Source of the DNA: Gammaproteobacteria bacterium
GTDB taxonomy: Bacteria > Pseudomonadota > Gammaproteobacteria > Ga0077554 > Ga007554
Direction of reading: 5' to 3'
NCBI GenBank assembly: GCA_021731145.1
Contig: JAKFXX010000006.1
Location: 124,001 to 188,000, forward strand
Length of the DNA: 64,000 nt
In this document: positions 37,536 through 47,444 of the stretch, piece after piece
Position numbering within the stretch: the first letter of the stretch is position 1
Layout: each line of letters starts with the position of its first letter
Program-made: the position numbers and the translations under genes
Notes under the pieces: model-generated
The model's input: only the letters and a program-made list of their open reading frames with translations
What the model was told of the DNA's origin: nothing
The model's database searches: none

Positions 37536-39770
37536 CTAGGCCTGCGTAATCTTCCAGCAGTTATGAATGCGCGGGTTGCGTTCAAAATCCTTGGGTAGGG
37601 TGGCGCGTGAGATGTCTTCGATCTGTAGGCCGGGGAGTGCCTCACGATCCATCTTGAAGCGCTGGTTGTTGTTGGAAAACAGCAGCACGCCATCGCGTTC
37701 GAGCAACCTGACGGCGGCCTTGATCAACATCACATGATCCCGCTGCACATCCAGCGTGTTGTCCATGCGCTTGGAGTTTGAAAAGGTCGGTGGATCGAGG
37801 AAGATGAGGCCGTAGCGCTGCTTCTCGTTTTCCATCCATTCCAGACAGTCCGCCTGGATGAATTCGTGCTTGCGGTCACTAAATCCGTTGAGCGCAAGAT
37901 TGCGCCGCGCCCAGGCAAGATAGGTGTTGGACATGTCGACCGTGACCGTGGCGTTTGCGCCACCCACGGCGGCATGCACCGTTGCCGCGCCGGTGTAGCC
38001 GAACAGATTGAGAAAGCGCTTCCCCTTCGCCAGCGATTGAATCAGGGCGCGTGTCGGGCGGTGATCGAGAAACAGGCCGGTGTCGAGGTAGTCCGTGAAG
38101 TTCACCAGGAATTTACAGTTGCCCTCATGCACCTCATAAAAATTGCCTGCCGCATCCTGTTTCACATATTGAGACTTGCCCTTTTGCTGACGGCGCACCT
38201 TGAGAAAAATGTTTGCGGCGGGGACGCCCAGCACGTCCGGCATTACCGCCAGGGCTACACTTAGGCGTTCGGCGGCCTTCGCCGGGTCTATCGTTTTGGG
38301 GGCTTCGTATTCCTGCACGTGTACCCATTTTTCATAGACATCCACCGCCAGCGCATATTCAGGCAGATCGGCATCATACAGGCGAAAGCAATGCACACCC
38401 TCGCGCTGTGCCCAGCGCCCGATGTTTTTCAGGTTCTTGCGCAGGCGGTTGGCGAACATTTCTGCGCCTGTCGAGTCCATGGATGGACGAGTTAGAGCAA
38501 CGCATGGAGCAGTTGCCGAATTTAGAGGCTCAGAGTGTGGTTCGGAAGAGGATGCAATGGACGACCCGGTGGCGGCAGCTTCAACGCTCCTGGCGTGATA
38601 GCCCATGTACCATTCGGGGATGACATCAAAGCTCAGCAGCTTGCACTCGATGGCGCCGTTATAGAGGGTGTGAATGCGCCGCGCCCGCAACCCCATGTGC
38701 TTACCCAGATCGGGGTTGCCGGTAAGCACCACGGCTTTCCAGCCCTCGAAGTGCGCCTTGAGCTTGTCGCCCAGAGCCTTGTACAGATGCCGCAGCTCGT
38801 CTACCTGTCCCAAACGCTCGCCGTAAGGCGGGTTGACGACCACCAGACCGGGTTGATGTGAACGTGGAGCATCCATGTTGGCGAGTTCACGCCGCTCGAT
38901 ATGCACCTTGCCTTGCAAGCCCGCATGTTCCACATTGACAAGCGCAATCCGCACCGCGCCCGGATCAGCGTCATAGCCGGAGATCGGCGGCAGGTGCTTT
39001 ATCCCCTGCGCCCGGCGCGCCTGCGCTTCTGCAATCAGACTGGCCCAGACCCCGGCATCATGACCCTTCCAGCGCAGAAAACCGTAATACGGCCGCAGTA
39101 AACCGGGAGCGATATCAGCGGCGATCATGGCAGCCTCGATAGGGAGCGTGCCGGAGCCGCACATCGGATCAAGCAGCGCCCCGCCCGCCCGGGCGATTTC
39201 CGGCCAGCCGGCACGCAACAGAATTGCCGCAGCGAGATTCTCCTTGAGCGGCGCCTCCACACCCTCCTGGCGGTAACCGCGCCGGTGCAGGCTTTCGCCC
39301 GCCAGGTCCAGGCTGACGGTGGCCTCGTCGCGGCGCAGATAGACGTTGATGCGCACATCGGGCCGCTCCCGTGCCACTGACGGGCGTATCCCCGTCGCTT
39401 CGCGGAACTGGTCGACGATGGCGTCCTTCACTTTGAGCGCACCGAAATGGGTGTGCGTAATCTGTGACTGTAATGCGCTGAAATCCACCGCCAGTGTACC
39501 CTCTGCGGACAAATGTTCGGCCCAGCGGATTGAACGCACGCCTGCATAGAGCGCCTCGGGCGAGGGCGCAGGAAAGGTCGCCAGCGGCAACAACACCCGG
39601 TTGGCGATGCGCGACCACAGGCATACCCGGTAGGCCTGCTCCAGTGATGCTTCAAACGCCACGCCAGCACGGGTCTCGGCCACACTGGAAATACCCAGTT
39701 CGCGCAATTCATCGGCCAGCAGCGGTTCCATGCCTTTTGGGGCAGTGGCAAAAAAATCGGATTTTTTCAT
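37536..39770 (-). CDS. rlmL: Bifunctional 23S rRNA methyltransferase RlmKL
   Basis: The 744-residue protein joins RlmL (m2G2445; THUMP domain at about 45-155, then VVNPPYGERLG) to RlmK (m7G2069; FLNLFGYTGAATVHAAVGG and LDPPTFSNSKRMD). Between the two halves, around residues 400-436, the linker is unusually rich in Ser, Ala and Pro. It includes DNA with a GTCCAT/ATGGAC dyad (38475-38510) that looks inserted. Otherwise length and motifs are normal. Confidence 0.95.
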   Translation of the reverse strand: MKKSDFFATAPKGMEPLLADELRELGISSVAETRAGVAFEASLEQAYRVCLWSRIANRVLLPLATFPAPSPEALYAGVRSIRWAEHLSAEGTLAVDFSALQSQITHTHFGALKVKDAIVDQFREATGIRPSVARERPDVRINVYLRRDEATVSLDLAGESLHRRGYRQEGVEAPLKENLAAAILLRAGWPEIARAGGALLDPMCGSGTLPIEAAMIAADIAPGLLRPYYGFLRWKGHDAGVWASLIAEAQARRAQGIKHLPPISGYDADPGAVRIALVNVEHAGLQGKVHIERRELANMDAPRSHQPGLVVVNPPYGERLGQVDELRHLYKALGDKLKAHFEGWKAVVLTGNPDLGKHMGLRARRIHTLYNGAIECKLLSFDVIPEWYMGYHARSVEAAATGSSIASSSEPHSEPLNSATAPCVALTRPSMDSTGAEMFANRLRKNLKNIGRWAQREGVHCFRLYDADLPEYALAVDVYEKWVHVQEYEAPKTIDPAKAAERLSVALAVMPDVLGVPAANIFLKVRRQQKGKSQYVKQDAAGNFYEVHEGNCKFLVNFTDYLDTGLFLDHRPTRALIQSLAKGKRFLNLFGYTGAATVHAAVGGANATVTVDMSNTYLAWARRNLALNGFSDRKHEFIQADCLEWMENEKQRYGLIFLDPPTFSNSKRMDNTLDVQRDHVMLIKAAVRLLERDGVLLFSNNNQRFKMDREALPGLQIEDISRATLPKDFERNPRIHNCWKITQA

Positions 39771-39863
39771 GGCAATAATTCAAGAAAATAGGGTGGGACT
39801 GGAAAAAAATTCGGAGGGGTATCTCACCGCAGCCACCGTATAGGCGGTTGTGGTGGCAATGCG

Positions 39864-40814
39864 TCAGAACACTACTCGATTCCGCCCCTGCGCCTTGGCC
39901 TGATACAACTTGATGTCGGCGCAGTTGATCAACGCCTCGGGGGTCGGCAATGCTCCGCCACTAACATAGTCACATACCCCGGCCGAGGCGGTCAGAAAAA
40001 TATCACCCGCTGTGGTTTTGATGGGATGCTGGCCTATATCGTGCAAAATACGTTCAAAGGCTTCGGTATGGCATCGGTTCATTTTCGGGTAGTGCATGAT
40101 CACGGCAAACTCCTCCCCACCTATCCGTGCGACTATATCGGTTGGCCGTGCAGCGCGATGCAGGCGCCTGGCAGCCGCGACTAAAACCTCATCACCTACG
40201 CCATGCCCATGGGTGTCGTTGATTACTTTAAAATGGTCGAGGTCGATCAGTGCAAGGCAGGCGACGCCGCCACGCGCCATGGTCTCTGCGAGGATGGCAT
40301 CCAGATGGGTTTGCAGGTAGCGACGGTTACCCAGGCCGGTAAGTGGATCGGTCGTCGCCAGCTCCTGCAATTGTTTGTTGTGGGCATCCAGGGTCTGGGC
40401 GGTATCGATCAATCGGTTCTGCAGACCGGCAATGCGCCCCGCAGCATGAAGGCGGGCGGCCAGCTCCTGTTTGCGCAGGGGCTTGGTCATGTAATCGTCG
40501 ATGCCATGCTGAAAGGCCAGCAACATGCTTTCCAGGTTATCGGTCGCTGTAACCATGATTATCGAGGTGTAGTGATTGGCATCCTCATCCACCTGCCGGA
40601 TGCGGCGCGTGAGTTCCAGCCCATCCATCTCCGGCATATTCCAGTCGGTGAGTACTACATCGGCCGGACGCTCAATGAGCAACGCCAAGGCTTGGCTAGC
40701 GCTATATGCAGTGCGCACGTTCAGATAGTCTATGCTTTCAAGCAACAGACAGGTCGCCTCGCACGCCAGAGGCATGTCGTCAACCACGACTATCGCTAAG
40801 TCATTTCTGCTCAT
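39864..40814 (-). CDS. Response regulator with GGDEF output (REC-GGDEF diguanylate cyclase)
   Basis: The 316-residue protein has a receiver domain (1-125; acidic VVVDDMP, phospho-Asp in VVLTDWNMPEMDG, KPLRK) and a GGDEF domain (about 150-316) with ATTDPLTGLGNRRYL and active-site RIGGEEFAV. An I-site RPTD lies five residues before GGEEF, indicating product inhibition by c-di-GMP. It is thus a probable active PleD/WspR-like cyclase. No cognate kinase is adjacent. Confidence 0.93.
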   Translation of the reverse strand: MSRNDLAIVVVDDMPLACEATCLLLESIDYLNVRTAYSASQALALLIERPADVVLTDWNMPEMDGLELTRRIRQVDEDANHYTSIIMVTATDNLESMLLAFQHGIDDYMTKPLRKQELAARLHAAGRIAGLQNRLIDTAQTLDAHNKQLQELATTDPLTGLGNRRYLQTHLDAILAETMARGGVACLALIDLDHFKVINDTHGHGVGDEVLVAAARRLHRAARPTDIVARIGGEEFAVIMHYPKMNRCHTEAFERILHDIGQHPIKTTAGDIFLTASAGVCDYVSGGALPTPEALINCADIKLYQAKAQGRNRVVF

Positions 40815-40910
40815 GGCTCATGGGGTTTGTGTGCTGGCGGGTCAGCAGCCTTTAGCAAAAATCCCGCAAAACACCAAATATGCCGTAAACCCCAAAGAAT
40901 ACGCGGCATT

Positions 40911-41570
40911 TTAACCCGCGTCTATCATTTTCAAAGCTTCGGATCGTTGCAGCATCCCCCAGCGGTTGACCACCGCGCAGAATAGCTCGGCGGTTTTTTG
41001 GGCGTCGTAAATGGCCGAATGTGCCTCGCGGCTATCCCACTCCAGTCCTGCCGCATGCGCCGCGCGCGCCAGCACGGTTTGGCCGTAGGCCAGGCCACCC
41101 AGGGTGGCGGTATCGAACGTGCTGAAAGGATGAAAGGGATTGCGCTTGATTTTGGCGCGCGCCACAGTGGCATTGAGAAAGCCGAGATCAAAGAAGGGAT
41201 TATGCCCCACCAGGATGGCGCGGGTGCAACCGCTGTCTTTGATCGCCTTGCGCACTGCATTAAAGATGACGTGCAGGGCCTCGGCCTCAGGTTTAGCGAA
41301 CCGGAACGGGTGATAGGGGTCGATGCCGTTGAAGGCCAGCGCCGAGGGTTCCAGGTTCGCGCCCGCAAACGGCTCCACATGGCAGGCGTGAGTCTCGTGC
41401 GGGTATATGACACCCCCCTCATCTATGCGCAGCGTGACGGCGGCGATTTCCAGCAGCGCATCGGTCTGTGCGTTAAAACCTGCGGTCTCCACATCCACTA
41501 CCACCGGCAGAAAACCGCGGAAGCGGGAGGCCATGGGAGACTTGGCCGGAGTACTCACGGGATTATTCAT
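40911..41570 (-). CDS. rnt: Ribonuclease T
   Basis: The 219-residue DEDDh exonuclease trims the 3' ends of tRNA and other stable RNAs. Catalytic motifs are [25 protein letters not shown] and [13 protein letters not shown]. The ATG at 41570 overlaps the pyrC stop by 8 nt (ATGAATAA). The open frame to 41603 lies within pyrC and is less likely. Confidence 0.94.
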   Translation of the reverse strand: MNNPVSTPAKSPMASRFRGFLPVVVDVETAGFNAQTDALLEIAAVTLRIDEGGVIYPHETHACHVEPFAGANLEPSALAFNGIDPYHPFRFAKPEAEALHVIFNAVRKAIKDSGCTRAILVGHNPFFDLGFLNATVARAKIKRNPFHPFSTFDTATLGGLAYGQTVLARAAHAAGLEWDSREAHSAIYDAQKTAELFCAVVNRWGMLQRSEALKMIDAG

Positions 41571-42600
41571 CGGCAACGCCCCAGGCGACAGTTTCCCCGG
41601 CACGAAATGGGATCAGCGCGTCCTCGCCCAAGCCGAATGACTCCGGCACGCGCCATGTGTGCCGCCGCAGAGTGATGTGCCCACTGTTGCGCGGCAGACG
41701 GTAAAAATCCGGGCCGTGGAAGCTGGCGAAAGCTTCCAGCTTGTCCAGGGCGCCCGCCTGTTCAAAGGCCTCGGCATACAGCTCAATCGCGGCATGGGCG
41801 GTGTAAATGCCCGCGCAGCCGCAGGCAGCCTCCTTGGTATGCCTGGCGTGCGGCGCACTGTCGGTGCCAAGGAAAAATTTCGGGCTGCCGCTGGTCGCCG
41901 CCGCCACTAATGCCTGGCGATGTGTCTCGCGCTTGAGTACTGGCAGACAGTAGTAATGGGGGCGGATGCCGCCTGCCAGCATGGCGTTGCGATTGAGCAG
42001 CAAATGATGGGCGGTGATGGTGGCGGCGATGTTATCCGCTGCACCAGCCACGTAATCGGCGGCCTCTTTGGTGGTGATGTGTTCCAGCGCGATGCGCAGG
42101 CCGGGGAAGCGCGCGGCAAGCGGGATCAAATGGCGCTCAATAAACACCCGCTCGCGGTCGAAGATGTCGATATCACTATCGGTAACCTCGCCATGAATCA
42201 GCAGCGGCAATCCATGTTCCTGCATCGCCTCCAGCGCCGGATACGTCTTTTCCAGCTTTGTCACGCCCGCGTCGGAATGCGTCGTCGCCCCTGCCGGGTA
42301 GAGCTTCACCGCCGCCACATGGCCGCTGTGTTTGGCGCGTGCGATCTCCTGCGATGGGGTATTGTCGGTGAGGTACAAGGTCATCAGCGGATCAAAATCC
42401 ACACCCTCCGGCAACGCTGCGAGAATGCGCGCCCGGTAGGCCAGTGCCGCCTCCGTGGTAGTGACCGGCGGCTTGAGATTGGGCATGATAATGGCGCGCG
42501 CAAAGTAACGTGCCGTATGCGCGACGGTGGTGGCCAGCGCCGCGCCATCGCGCAGGTGCAAATGCCAGTCATCGGGGCGGGTGAGGGTAATCTGGTTCAC
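41563..42600 (-). CDS. pyrC: Dihydroorotase
   Basis: The 345-residue zinc enzyme closes the dihydroorotate ring in pyrimidine synthesis. [13 protein letters not shown] carries metal histidines, [42 protein letters not shown] and [15 protein letters not shown] are typical of the class II (E. coli PyrC) type. It is followed and overlapped by rnt. Confidence 0.96.
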   Translation of the reverse strand: MNQITLTRPDDWHLHLRDGAALATTVAHTARYFARAIIMPNLKPPVTTTEAALAYRARILAALPEGVDFDPLMTLYLTDNTPSQEIARAKHSGHVAAVKLYPAGATTHSDAGVTKLEKTYPALEAMQEHGLPLLIHGEVTDSDIDIFDRERVFIERHLIPLAARFPGLRIALEHITTKEAADYVAGAADNIAATITAHHLLLNRNAMLAGGIRPHYYCLPVLKRETHRQALVAAATSGSPKFFLGTDSAPHARHTKEAACGCAGIYTAHAAIELYAEAFEQAGALDKLEAFASFHGPDFYRLPRNSGHITLRRHTWRVPESFGLGEDALIPFRAGETVAWGVADE

Positions 42601-42767
42601 GAGGGGAATTCCGCTTGGAGTTGAATACTGCCAATTATGCCATAGCTGCGCCGCCGGTAACCCGATAGATGACGCTGCCCGCTGTTACCTCTACAATGGA
42701 GCACCTTCACAAATGTGGCAAAGCGCGGTGATCAACCCTATGTGCAGGACACCTTTCCATTAACGCC

Positions 42768-43640
42768 TTGACCTCGCTATTGCCAGGCCAAGTCACCGCC
42801 AGTTTTGGCCGGCAACTGGCCGTAGAGTTGGCGGACGGCAGAATCATTGCGTGCGTTACGCGCGGCAAAAAAACTGGCGTGGCGTGTGGTGACCGCGTGC
42901 AGATCAAGCTCACCGAATCGAATCATGGCGTCATTGAGTCCGTGGAGTCACGCACCTCGCTGCTGTATCGCTCCGATGCCTTCCGCGAAAAAATCATTGC
43001 GGCCAATGTCACGCAAATCATTATCGTGGTCGCGGCGGTGCCGAACTTTCACGAGGAATTACTCAACCGTTATCTGGTGGCTGCCGAAGTGGCGGGCATC
43101 AAGGCGCTCATCGTGCTCAATAAAAGCGACATGGTTGATGAAACGCAACATGCCTTGGGCATACTGCAACTCTATCGTGACCTGGGTTATCCGCTATTGA
43201 CCTTGTGCGCAAAACAAGATGTAGCCCCATTACGCCCTGTTCTCGCCGGTCATACCAGCGTGCTGGTGGGGCAGTCCGGCATGGGGAAATCCAGCATTAT
43301 CAATGCACTGCTGCCTGATGTGCGGGCGCGCACCGGCGATCTCTCGGCGACGCTGGACTCCGGGCGCCACACCACCACCCACGCCGCGCTTTTCCATCTG
43401 GATGCAACCAGCCATTTGATCGATTCGCCCGGCTTGCAAGAGTTCGGCCTGCACCATATCGACGCCACGCAACTCGATCATGCCTTCATTGAATTCCGCC
43501 CGTTTCTTGGCCAGTGTAAATTCAACGATTGCAAACATATCCATGAACCCGGCTGCAGCATACTTCAGGCGGTAGCCGCAGGAAAAATTTCCGCGCGCCG
43601 CCTGGCAACGTACCACACATTCATGAAACAGGCTTCTTAG
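42768..43640 (+). CDS. rsgA: Ribosome small-subunit GTPase RsgA
   Basis: RsgA checks late 30S assembly. The circularly permuted GTPase has NKSDM (G4) before GQSGMGKSSIIN (G1) and DSPGLQEFGL (G3), an N-terminal OB domain, and a C-terminal zinc site CKFNDCKHIHEPGC. The 290-residue length is normal. The start appears to be TTG at 42768, since no ATG or GTG is available between the upstream stop and the OB fold (LPGQVTASFGRQLAVEL). This is an unusual but acceptable start. Confidence 0.93.
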   Translation: MTSLLPGQVTASFGRQLAVELADGRIIACVTRGKKTGVACGDRVQIKLTESNHGVIESVESRTSLLYRSDAFREKIIAANVTQIIIVVAAVPNFHEELLNRYLVAAEVAGIKALIVLNKSDMVDETQHALGILQLYRDLGYPLLTLCAKQDVAPLRPVLAGHTSVLVGQSGMGKSSIINALLPDVRARTGDLSATLDSGRHTTTHAALFHLDATSHLIDSPGLQEFGLHHIDATQLDHAFIEFRPFLGQCKFNDCKHIHEPGCSILQAVAAGKISARRLATYHTFMKQAS

Positions 43641-43854
43641 CCAAAAAAAGGCCGTAGCACACGGAGACGGTGGTGGAAACACAAGGTATTCAGCGCATTT
43701 CCCGGTTTATACTGCCAGAGAAAGCCCATTGGGGTATGCAGGCTTTTGTTGTAAGCTTGTACCCTGAATAAATAAAGGCACGTCTTTATCCCCAGCGCAG
43801 CTATCGGCAGGACACTGCGTGCCGTGGCATCCAACAGACAAAAAGGACCATAAC

Positions 43855-44427
43855 ATGAATGTGAACGCACCGCTTACTGACGAGGATCTCACGCGCCTCG
43901 ACGACTTTTTGTCTTCGGACGCCAGTGGCGAGGAGAGCCTCTATCCGGATGAAATCCACGGTCTGATGACCGCCATGATCTGCGGGCCGGAAATGATCGT
44001 GCCCAGCGAATGGATGCCTCTGGTTTTCGCGGGTGACCCGGATTTCGCCGATGCGCGGCAGGCAGAAGATATCATGGGCTTGCTGATGCGCATGCACAAC
44101 AGCATCGCCTCCACCCTCCAGGCCGGAACAGAATACCAACCGCTGCTGCCGCAGAGCGAGGATATTGAAGACGCGGACTCCGTCGCCGAGGGCTGGTGCC
44201 GTGGCTTCATGATGGGCATGAGCCTGCGCGGAGAGCAATGGATGGAACACCTTGAGGGTGACCTGGGCAATATGCTGTTTCCCATCATCGCACTGGCGGG
44301 CGAGCCACCCGATTTTTCCAGCGAGGAAGATCCTATCGAACCTATAAGCGCCGAGGAGATGACGGACCTTTGCGATATGTTGCCAGACAGCGTAGCGGCG
44401 GTTTATGCCTTTTGGCGCGCACACTAA
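43855..44427 (+). CDS. UPF0149/YgfB-family protein
   Basis: The 190-residue acidic protein matches UPF0149 (YgfB/YecA-like): LTRLDDFLSSDASGEESLYP, LYPDEIHGLMTAMICGP and DSVAEGWCRGFMMGMSL. It lacks the C-terminal SEC-C zinc motif of YecA. ATG at 43855 follows AAAAAGGACC. The preceding gap 43641-43854 holds nothing I can identify; 6S RNA, sometimes found near ygfB-type genes, was not recognised there. Confidence 0.87.
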   Translation: MNVNAPLTDEDLTRLDDFLSSDASGEESLYPDEIHGLMTAMICGPEMIVPSEWMPLVFAGDPDFADARQAEDIMGLLMRMHNSIASTLQAGTEYQPLLPQSEDIEDADSVAEGWCRGFMMGMSLRGEQWMEHLEGDLGNMLFPIIALAGEPPDFSSEEDPIEPISAEEMTDLCDMLPDSVAAVYAFWRAH

Positions 44428-44476
44428 AATACAACAGTCGACAAGAACCTGATTCAACCCGGACCGGACCCTAACC

Positions 44477-45712
44477 ATGACCCAAGACCTCAAACAAGCC
44501 GCCCTCGACTATCACGAATATCCCAAGCCGGGCAAGCTCGGCATCGCCATCACCAAGCCCTGCGATACCCAGCGCGAGCTGGCCCTGGCCTATACGCCCG
44601 GCGTGGCCGAGCCGGTGCGCGAAATCGCCAAGGACCCCGAGGCCGCCTACCGCTACACGGCAAAGGGCAATCTGGTGGCGGTGATTACCGATGGCACGGC
44701 GGTGCTGGGGTTGGGCGATGTGGGCGCGCTGGCGGGCAAACCGGTGATGGAAGGCAAGGCGGTGCTGTTTAAAAAATTTGCCAATATCGACGTTTTCGAT
44801 ATTGAAGTCACCGCCGGATCCACCCAGGCCTTCATCGACACCGTGGCGCACATCTCGCCAACCTTCGGCGGCATCAACCTGGAAGATATCGCCGCACCGC
44901 ATTGCTTCGAAATAGAAGAGGCACTCATCGAGCGCCTCAACATCCCGGTGTTTCATGACGACCAGCATGGCACCGCCATCATCGTCGCCGCTGGCCTGCT
45001 CAACGCCCTGGAACTGCAAGGCAAGTCCATCGGCGAGGCGCGCATCGTATGCCTGGGCGCGGGCGCCGCAGGCATCGCCTCGATGCGCTTGCTGGTGGCG
45101 CTGGGCGCGAAAAAGCACAATATTTTCCTGACCGATCGTCAAGGTGTGATACACAGCGGACGCACCGACCTCAACATCTACAAGCGCGAGTTCGCCATCG
45201 ACACCGACAAGCGTACCCTGGCCGACGCCATGCAGGATGCGGACGTGCTGATCGGCGTATCCGGCCCCGACCTGGTGACACCCGAGATGCTGGAAGTCAT
45301 GGCGCCCCGCCCCATCGTCTTCGCCCTGTCCAACCCCGACCCCGAAATCCGCCCTGCCGTGGCTCACGCGGTGCGCAGCGACCTGATCATGGCCACCGGG
45401 CGCAGCGACTACCCCAACCAGGTCAACAACGTGCTGGGTTTCCCGTTCATCTTCCGTGGCGCCCTGGACGTGCGTGCCACGCGCATCAACCAGGCCATGC
45501 AAATCGCCGCCGTGCATGCCCTGCAGGCGCTGGCCCACGAACCGGTGCCCCGCGATGTACTCGATGCCTACAAGCTGGACCACCTGGAATTTGGCCCCGA
45601 TTACATCATCCCCAAACCGTTCGACCTGCGGCTGATCGACCGCATACCTGTGGCCGTGGCACGGGCCGCAGTGGAGTCGGGGGTGGCGCGGCAGAAATAT
45701 CCTAATTTTTAG
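44477..45712 (+). CDS. Malic enzyme, short form without phosphotransacetylase domain
   Basis: The 411-residue oxidative decarboxylase converts malate to pyruvate with NAD(P). [20 protein letters not shown], the metal and malate site [20 protein letters not shown] and [16 protein letters not shown] are visible. It stops where MaeB-type enzymes continue into a phosphotransacetylase-like domain, so it is the short type. Cofactor preference cannot be settled by eye. Confidence 0.94.
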   Translation: MTQDLKQAALDYHEYPKPGKLGIAITKPCDTQRELALAYTPGVAEPVREIAKDPEAAYRYTAKGNLVAVITDGTAVLGLGDVGALAGKPVMEGKAVLFKKFANIDVFDIEVTAGSTQAFIDTVAHISPTFGGINLEDIAAPHCFEIEEALIERLNIPVFHDDQHGTAIIVAAGLLNALELQGKSIGEARIVCLGAGAAGIASMRLLVALGAKKHNIFLTDRQGVIHSGRTDLNIYKREFAIDTDKRTLADAMQDADVLIGVSGPDLVTPEMLEVMAPRPIVFALSNPDPEIRPAVAHAVRSDLIMATGRSDYPNQVNNVLGFPFIFRGALDVRATRINQAMQIAAVHALQALAHEPVPRDVLDAYKLDHLEFGPDYIIPKPFDLRLIDRIPVAVARAAVESGVARQKYPNF

Positions 45713-45727
45713 TTGAATGGCGGAACT

Positions 45728-45760
45728 CAAGCTCGCAGGGTGAAAAGCCTGCGAGCCTTG
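45728..45760 (+). terminator. Hairpin after the malic enzyme gene
   Basis: CAAGCTCGCAGG and CCTGCGAGCCTTG pair with one bulge around GTGAAAAG, 16 nt after the stop. No T run follows. Confidence 0.5.
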
Positions 45761-45801
45761 AACACTACGCCCTCTGATGGGGGCAGGTCTTCGTAGAAAA
45801 A

Positions 45802-45960
45802 ATGGGGATTGTTAGAGCTTGTTTTCTATTAGCTTGGTCTTCAAATCTGGCGGGGAGACAAAATAACCTGCATCTCTCTGAGGTCGAGCAGGCCATAATG
45901 AATGGGGTGTTGCGCCGCATACTGGATGCGGCAAGAGGTAGTGCTCCCGAAGGGATCTAA
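45802..45960 (+). CDS. Small open reading frame of 52 codons, function unknown
   Basis: An ATG-started frame in the 462-nt gap between the malic enzyme and malate dehydrogenase genes encodes a hydrophobic start (GIVRACFLLAWSSNLAG) and an amphipathic end (HLSEVEQAIMNGVLRRILD) before TAA. No clear ribosome site precedes it. It may be a genuine small protein, the tail of a lost gene, or chance. The remainder of the gap (45961-46174) shows no gene. Confidence 0.3.
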   Translation: MGIVRACFLLAWSSNLAGRQNNLHLSEVEQAIMNGVLRRILDAARGSAPEGI

Positions 45961-46174
45961 GGCTCTGAAGCCGCGCCTTTACAATCCCACGTTCCGCCCT
46001 CATGATTAGGGGCCGTTAAGGAATAACCAGTGCTTTTCTGGTTAAGCCTCATTGTCACACCCGTGAAGGGCGCAATGCCTTACGGTGATTACGGCCCCTT
46101 ATGCCGTTCCCACCATTCTAAATGTACAGATGACGGCTTAAGGTCATACAGGCCCATCCTCAGGGGAAAGGGAT

Positions 46175-47098
46175 ATGGAAAAAATCACCGTCGTTGGCCC
46201 CGGCCGGGTAGGCGAATCGACCGCGCAGATCCTCGCCAAGGAGGAGTTGTGCCGGGAACTGGTGTTACTGGGCCGTCAGGAAGGTGTGGCGCGAGGCATC
46301 GCTCTGGACATCCAGGAATCCGCGCCGCTGTTCGGCTTCGATACCCGCGTGACAGGCGGGGCCGATCCGGCCCTGATGGCGGGTTCGGATCTGGTGATCA
46401 TCACCGCCGGCGCCCCCCGCAAGCCGGGCATGTCGCGCGCCGATCTGCGCGATGCCAACCTGCCCGTCATCACCACGATACTCGATCAAGTTATGCACTA
46501 TGCCCCCCAAGCCATGGTGCTGATCGTGAGCAATCCGGTGGATGTGCTCACCTATCACGCCTGGCGCCATACCGGCTGGGCACGGCAGCGGGTGTTCGGC
46601 CTGTCGGGCGTGCTCGACAGCGCGCGCATGGCGAGCTTTATCGCACTGGAGACCGGATTCTCCGTGAAAGACATCACGGCGCTGGTGATCGGCGGGCATG
46701 GCGACACGATGGTGCCGCTGCCGCGTTATACCTGCATCAACGGTATCCCCGTCACCCACTTCCTGCCTCCCGACATCATCGCGCGCCTTGTCGAGCACAC
46801 CCGTCAGGGCGGCGCCGAAATCCTGGCACTTAAAGAGAACAGCAGTGCCTACGACTCCCCGGCGGCAGCCATCGCCACCATGGTGGATGCGCTGGTTCAT
46901 CGCCGCCGCCGCGTGCTGCCGTGTGTTGCCATGCTGGACGGTGAATATGGTCAGCGTGACATCGCCTTCGGTGTGCCTGCAATCTTGGGCGGAACTGGCG
47001 TGGAAAAGGTGGTGGAATTGCCGCTGACCGAAGAAGAAAAAGAGGCGGTGCGACGCTCGGCGGAGCAGGTGCGGGCAAGTATCGGCGCGACAGGCTAA
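46175..47098 (+). CDS. mdh: Malate dehydrogenase, lactate-dehydrogenase-like type
   Basis: The 307-residue enzyme interconverts malate and oxaloacetate with NAD. It has the Rossmann start ITVVGPGRVGESTAQIL, the substrate loop ITAGAPRKPGMSRADL, VSNPVDVLTYHAWRHTGW and the catalytic histidine in IGGHGDTMVPLPRYT. The arginine in the PRKPGMSR loop favours malate over lactate. AGGGGAAAGGGAT precedes the ATG. The glycine motif reads GPGRVG where most relatives have GAGxVG, a conservative change. Confidence 0.93.
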   Translation: MEKITVVGPGRVGESTAQILAKEELCRELVLLGRQEGVARGIALDIQESAPLFGFDTRVTGGADPALMAGSDLVIITAGAPRKPGMSRADLRDANLPVITTILDQVMHYAPQAMVLIVSNPVDVLTYHAWRHTGWARQRVFGLSGVLDSARMASFIALETGFSVKDITALVIGGHGDTMVPLPRYTCINGIPVTHFLPPDIIARLVEHTRQGGAEILALKENSSAYDSPAAAIATMVDALVHRRRRVLPCVAMLDGEYGQRDIAFGVPAILGGTGVEKVVELPLTEEEKEAVRRSAEQVRASIGATG

Positions 47099-47105
47099 AT
47101 GCAGG

Positions 47106-47360
47106 ATGATTCCTATCCACGAGCTTATTAGCAAAATCCGCTGGGACAAGGAATTCGGCAAGGGCGATTTTGCGATTGGATACTACGACAGGATGCTGAA
47201 CAAGATCCTTATCGTGCCGTTCGATGAGATCAATTTTGATCCCGCGGACCATTTTTCCTTCCAGTTCATAAGCGAAGAGGGCGAGACACGCAGGGTTCCG
47301 CTGCACCGGGTCAAGGAAGTATACAAGGACGGCGCGCTGATCTGGCACAGAGAACATTGA
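47106..47360 (+). CDS. DUF504 (UPF0248) protein
   Basis: This 84-residue protein starts IPIHELISKIRWDKEFGKGD and ends in a VPLHRVKEVYKDGALIWHR block typical of DUF504/UPF0248. It lies 8 nt after mdh and is likely co-transcribed. The family is best known from archaea and is suspected to act in RNA metabolism; that is not established. The beta-CASP gene downstream is consistent with such a role. Confidence 0.85.
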   Translation: MIPIHELISKIRWDKEFGKGDFAIGYYDRMLNKILIVPFDEINFDPADHFSFQFISEEGETRRVPLHRVKEVYKDGALIWHREH

Positions 47361-47444
47361 GTCTCACCGAAATGCATTCGTTCAGCCCAACCTGTCACGC
47401 TGATCGGCGCGAGGATGGGTAAATTAATAAAGCGGGAATAACAA

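Noticed and set aside
43641-43854. Possible 6S RNA before the YgfB-like gene
   Set aside because: No long complementary ends or central bubble like that of 6S RNA could be seen.
44471-45730. 419-codon minus-strand frame opposite the malic enzyme gene
   Set aside because: It is an almost exact mirror of a well-supported gene in high-GC DNA, a common artefact.
46030-46833. 267-codon plus-strand frame overlapping mdh
   Set aside because: It is rich in Arg, Gly and Pro, typical of a wrong frame; mdh has all catalytic motifs.
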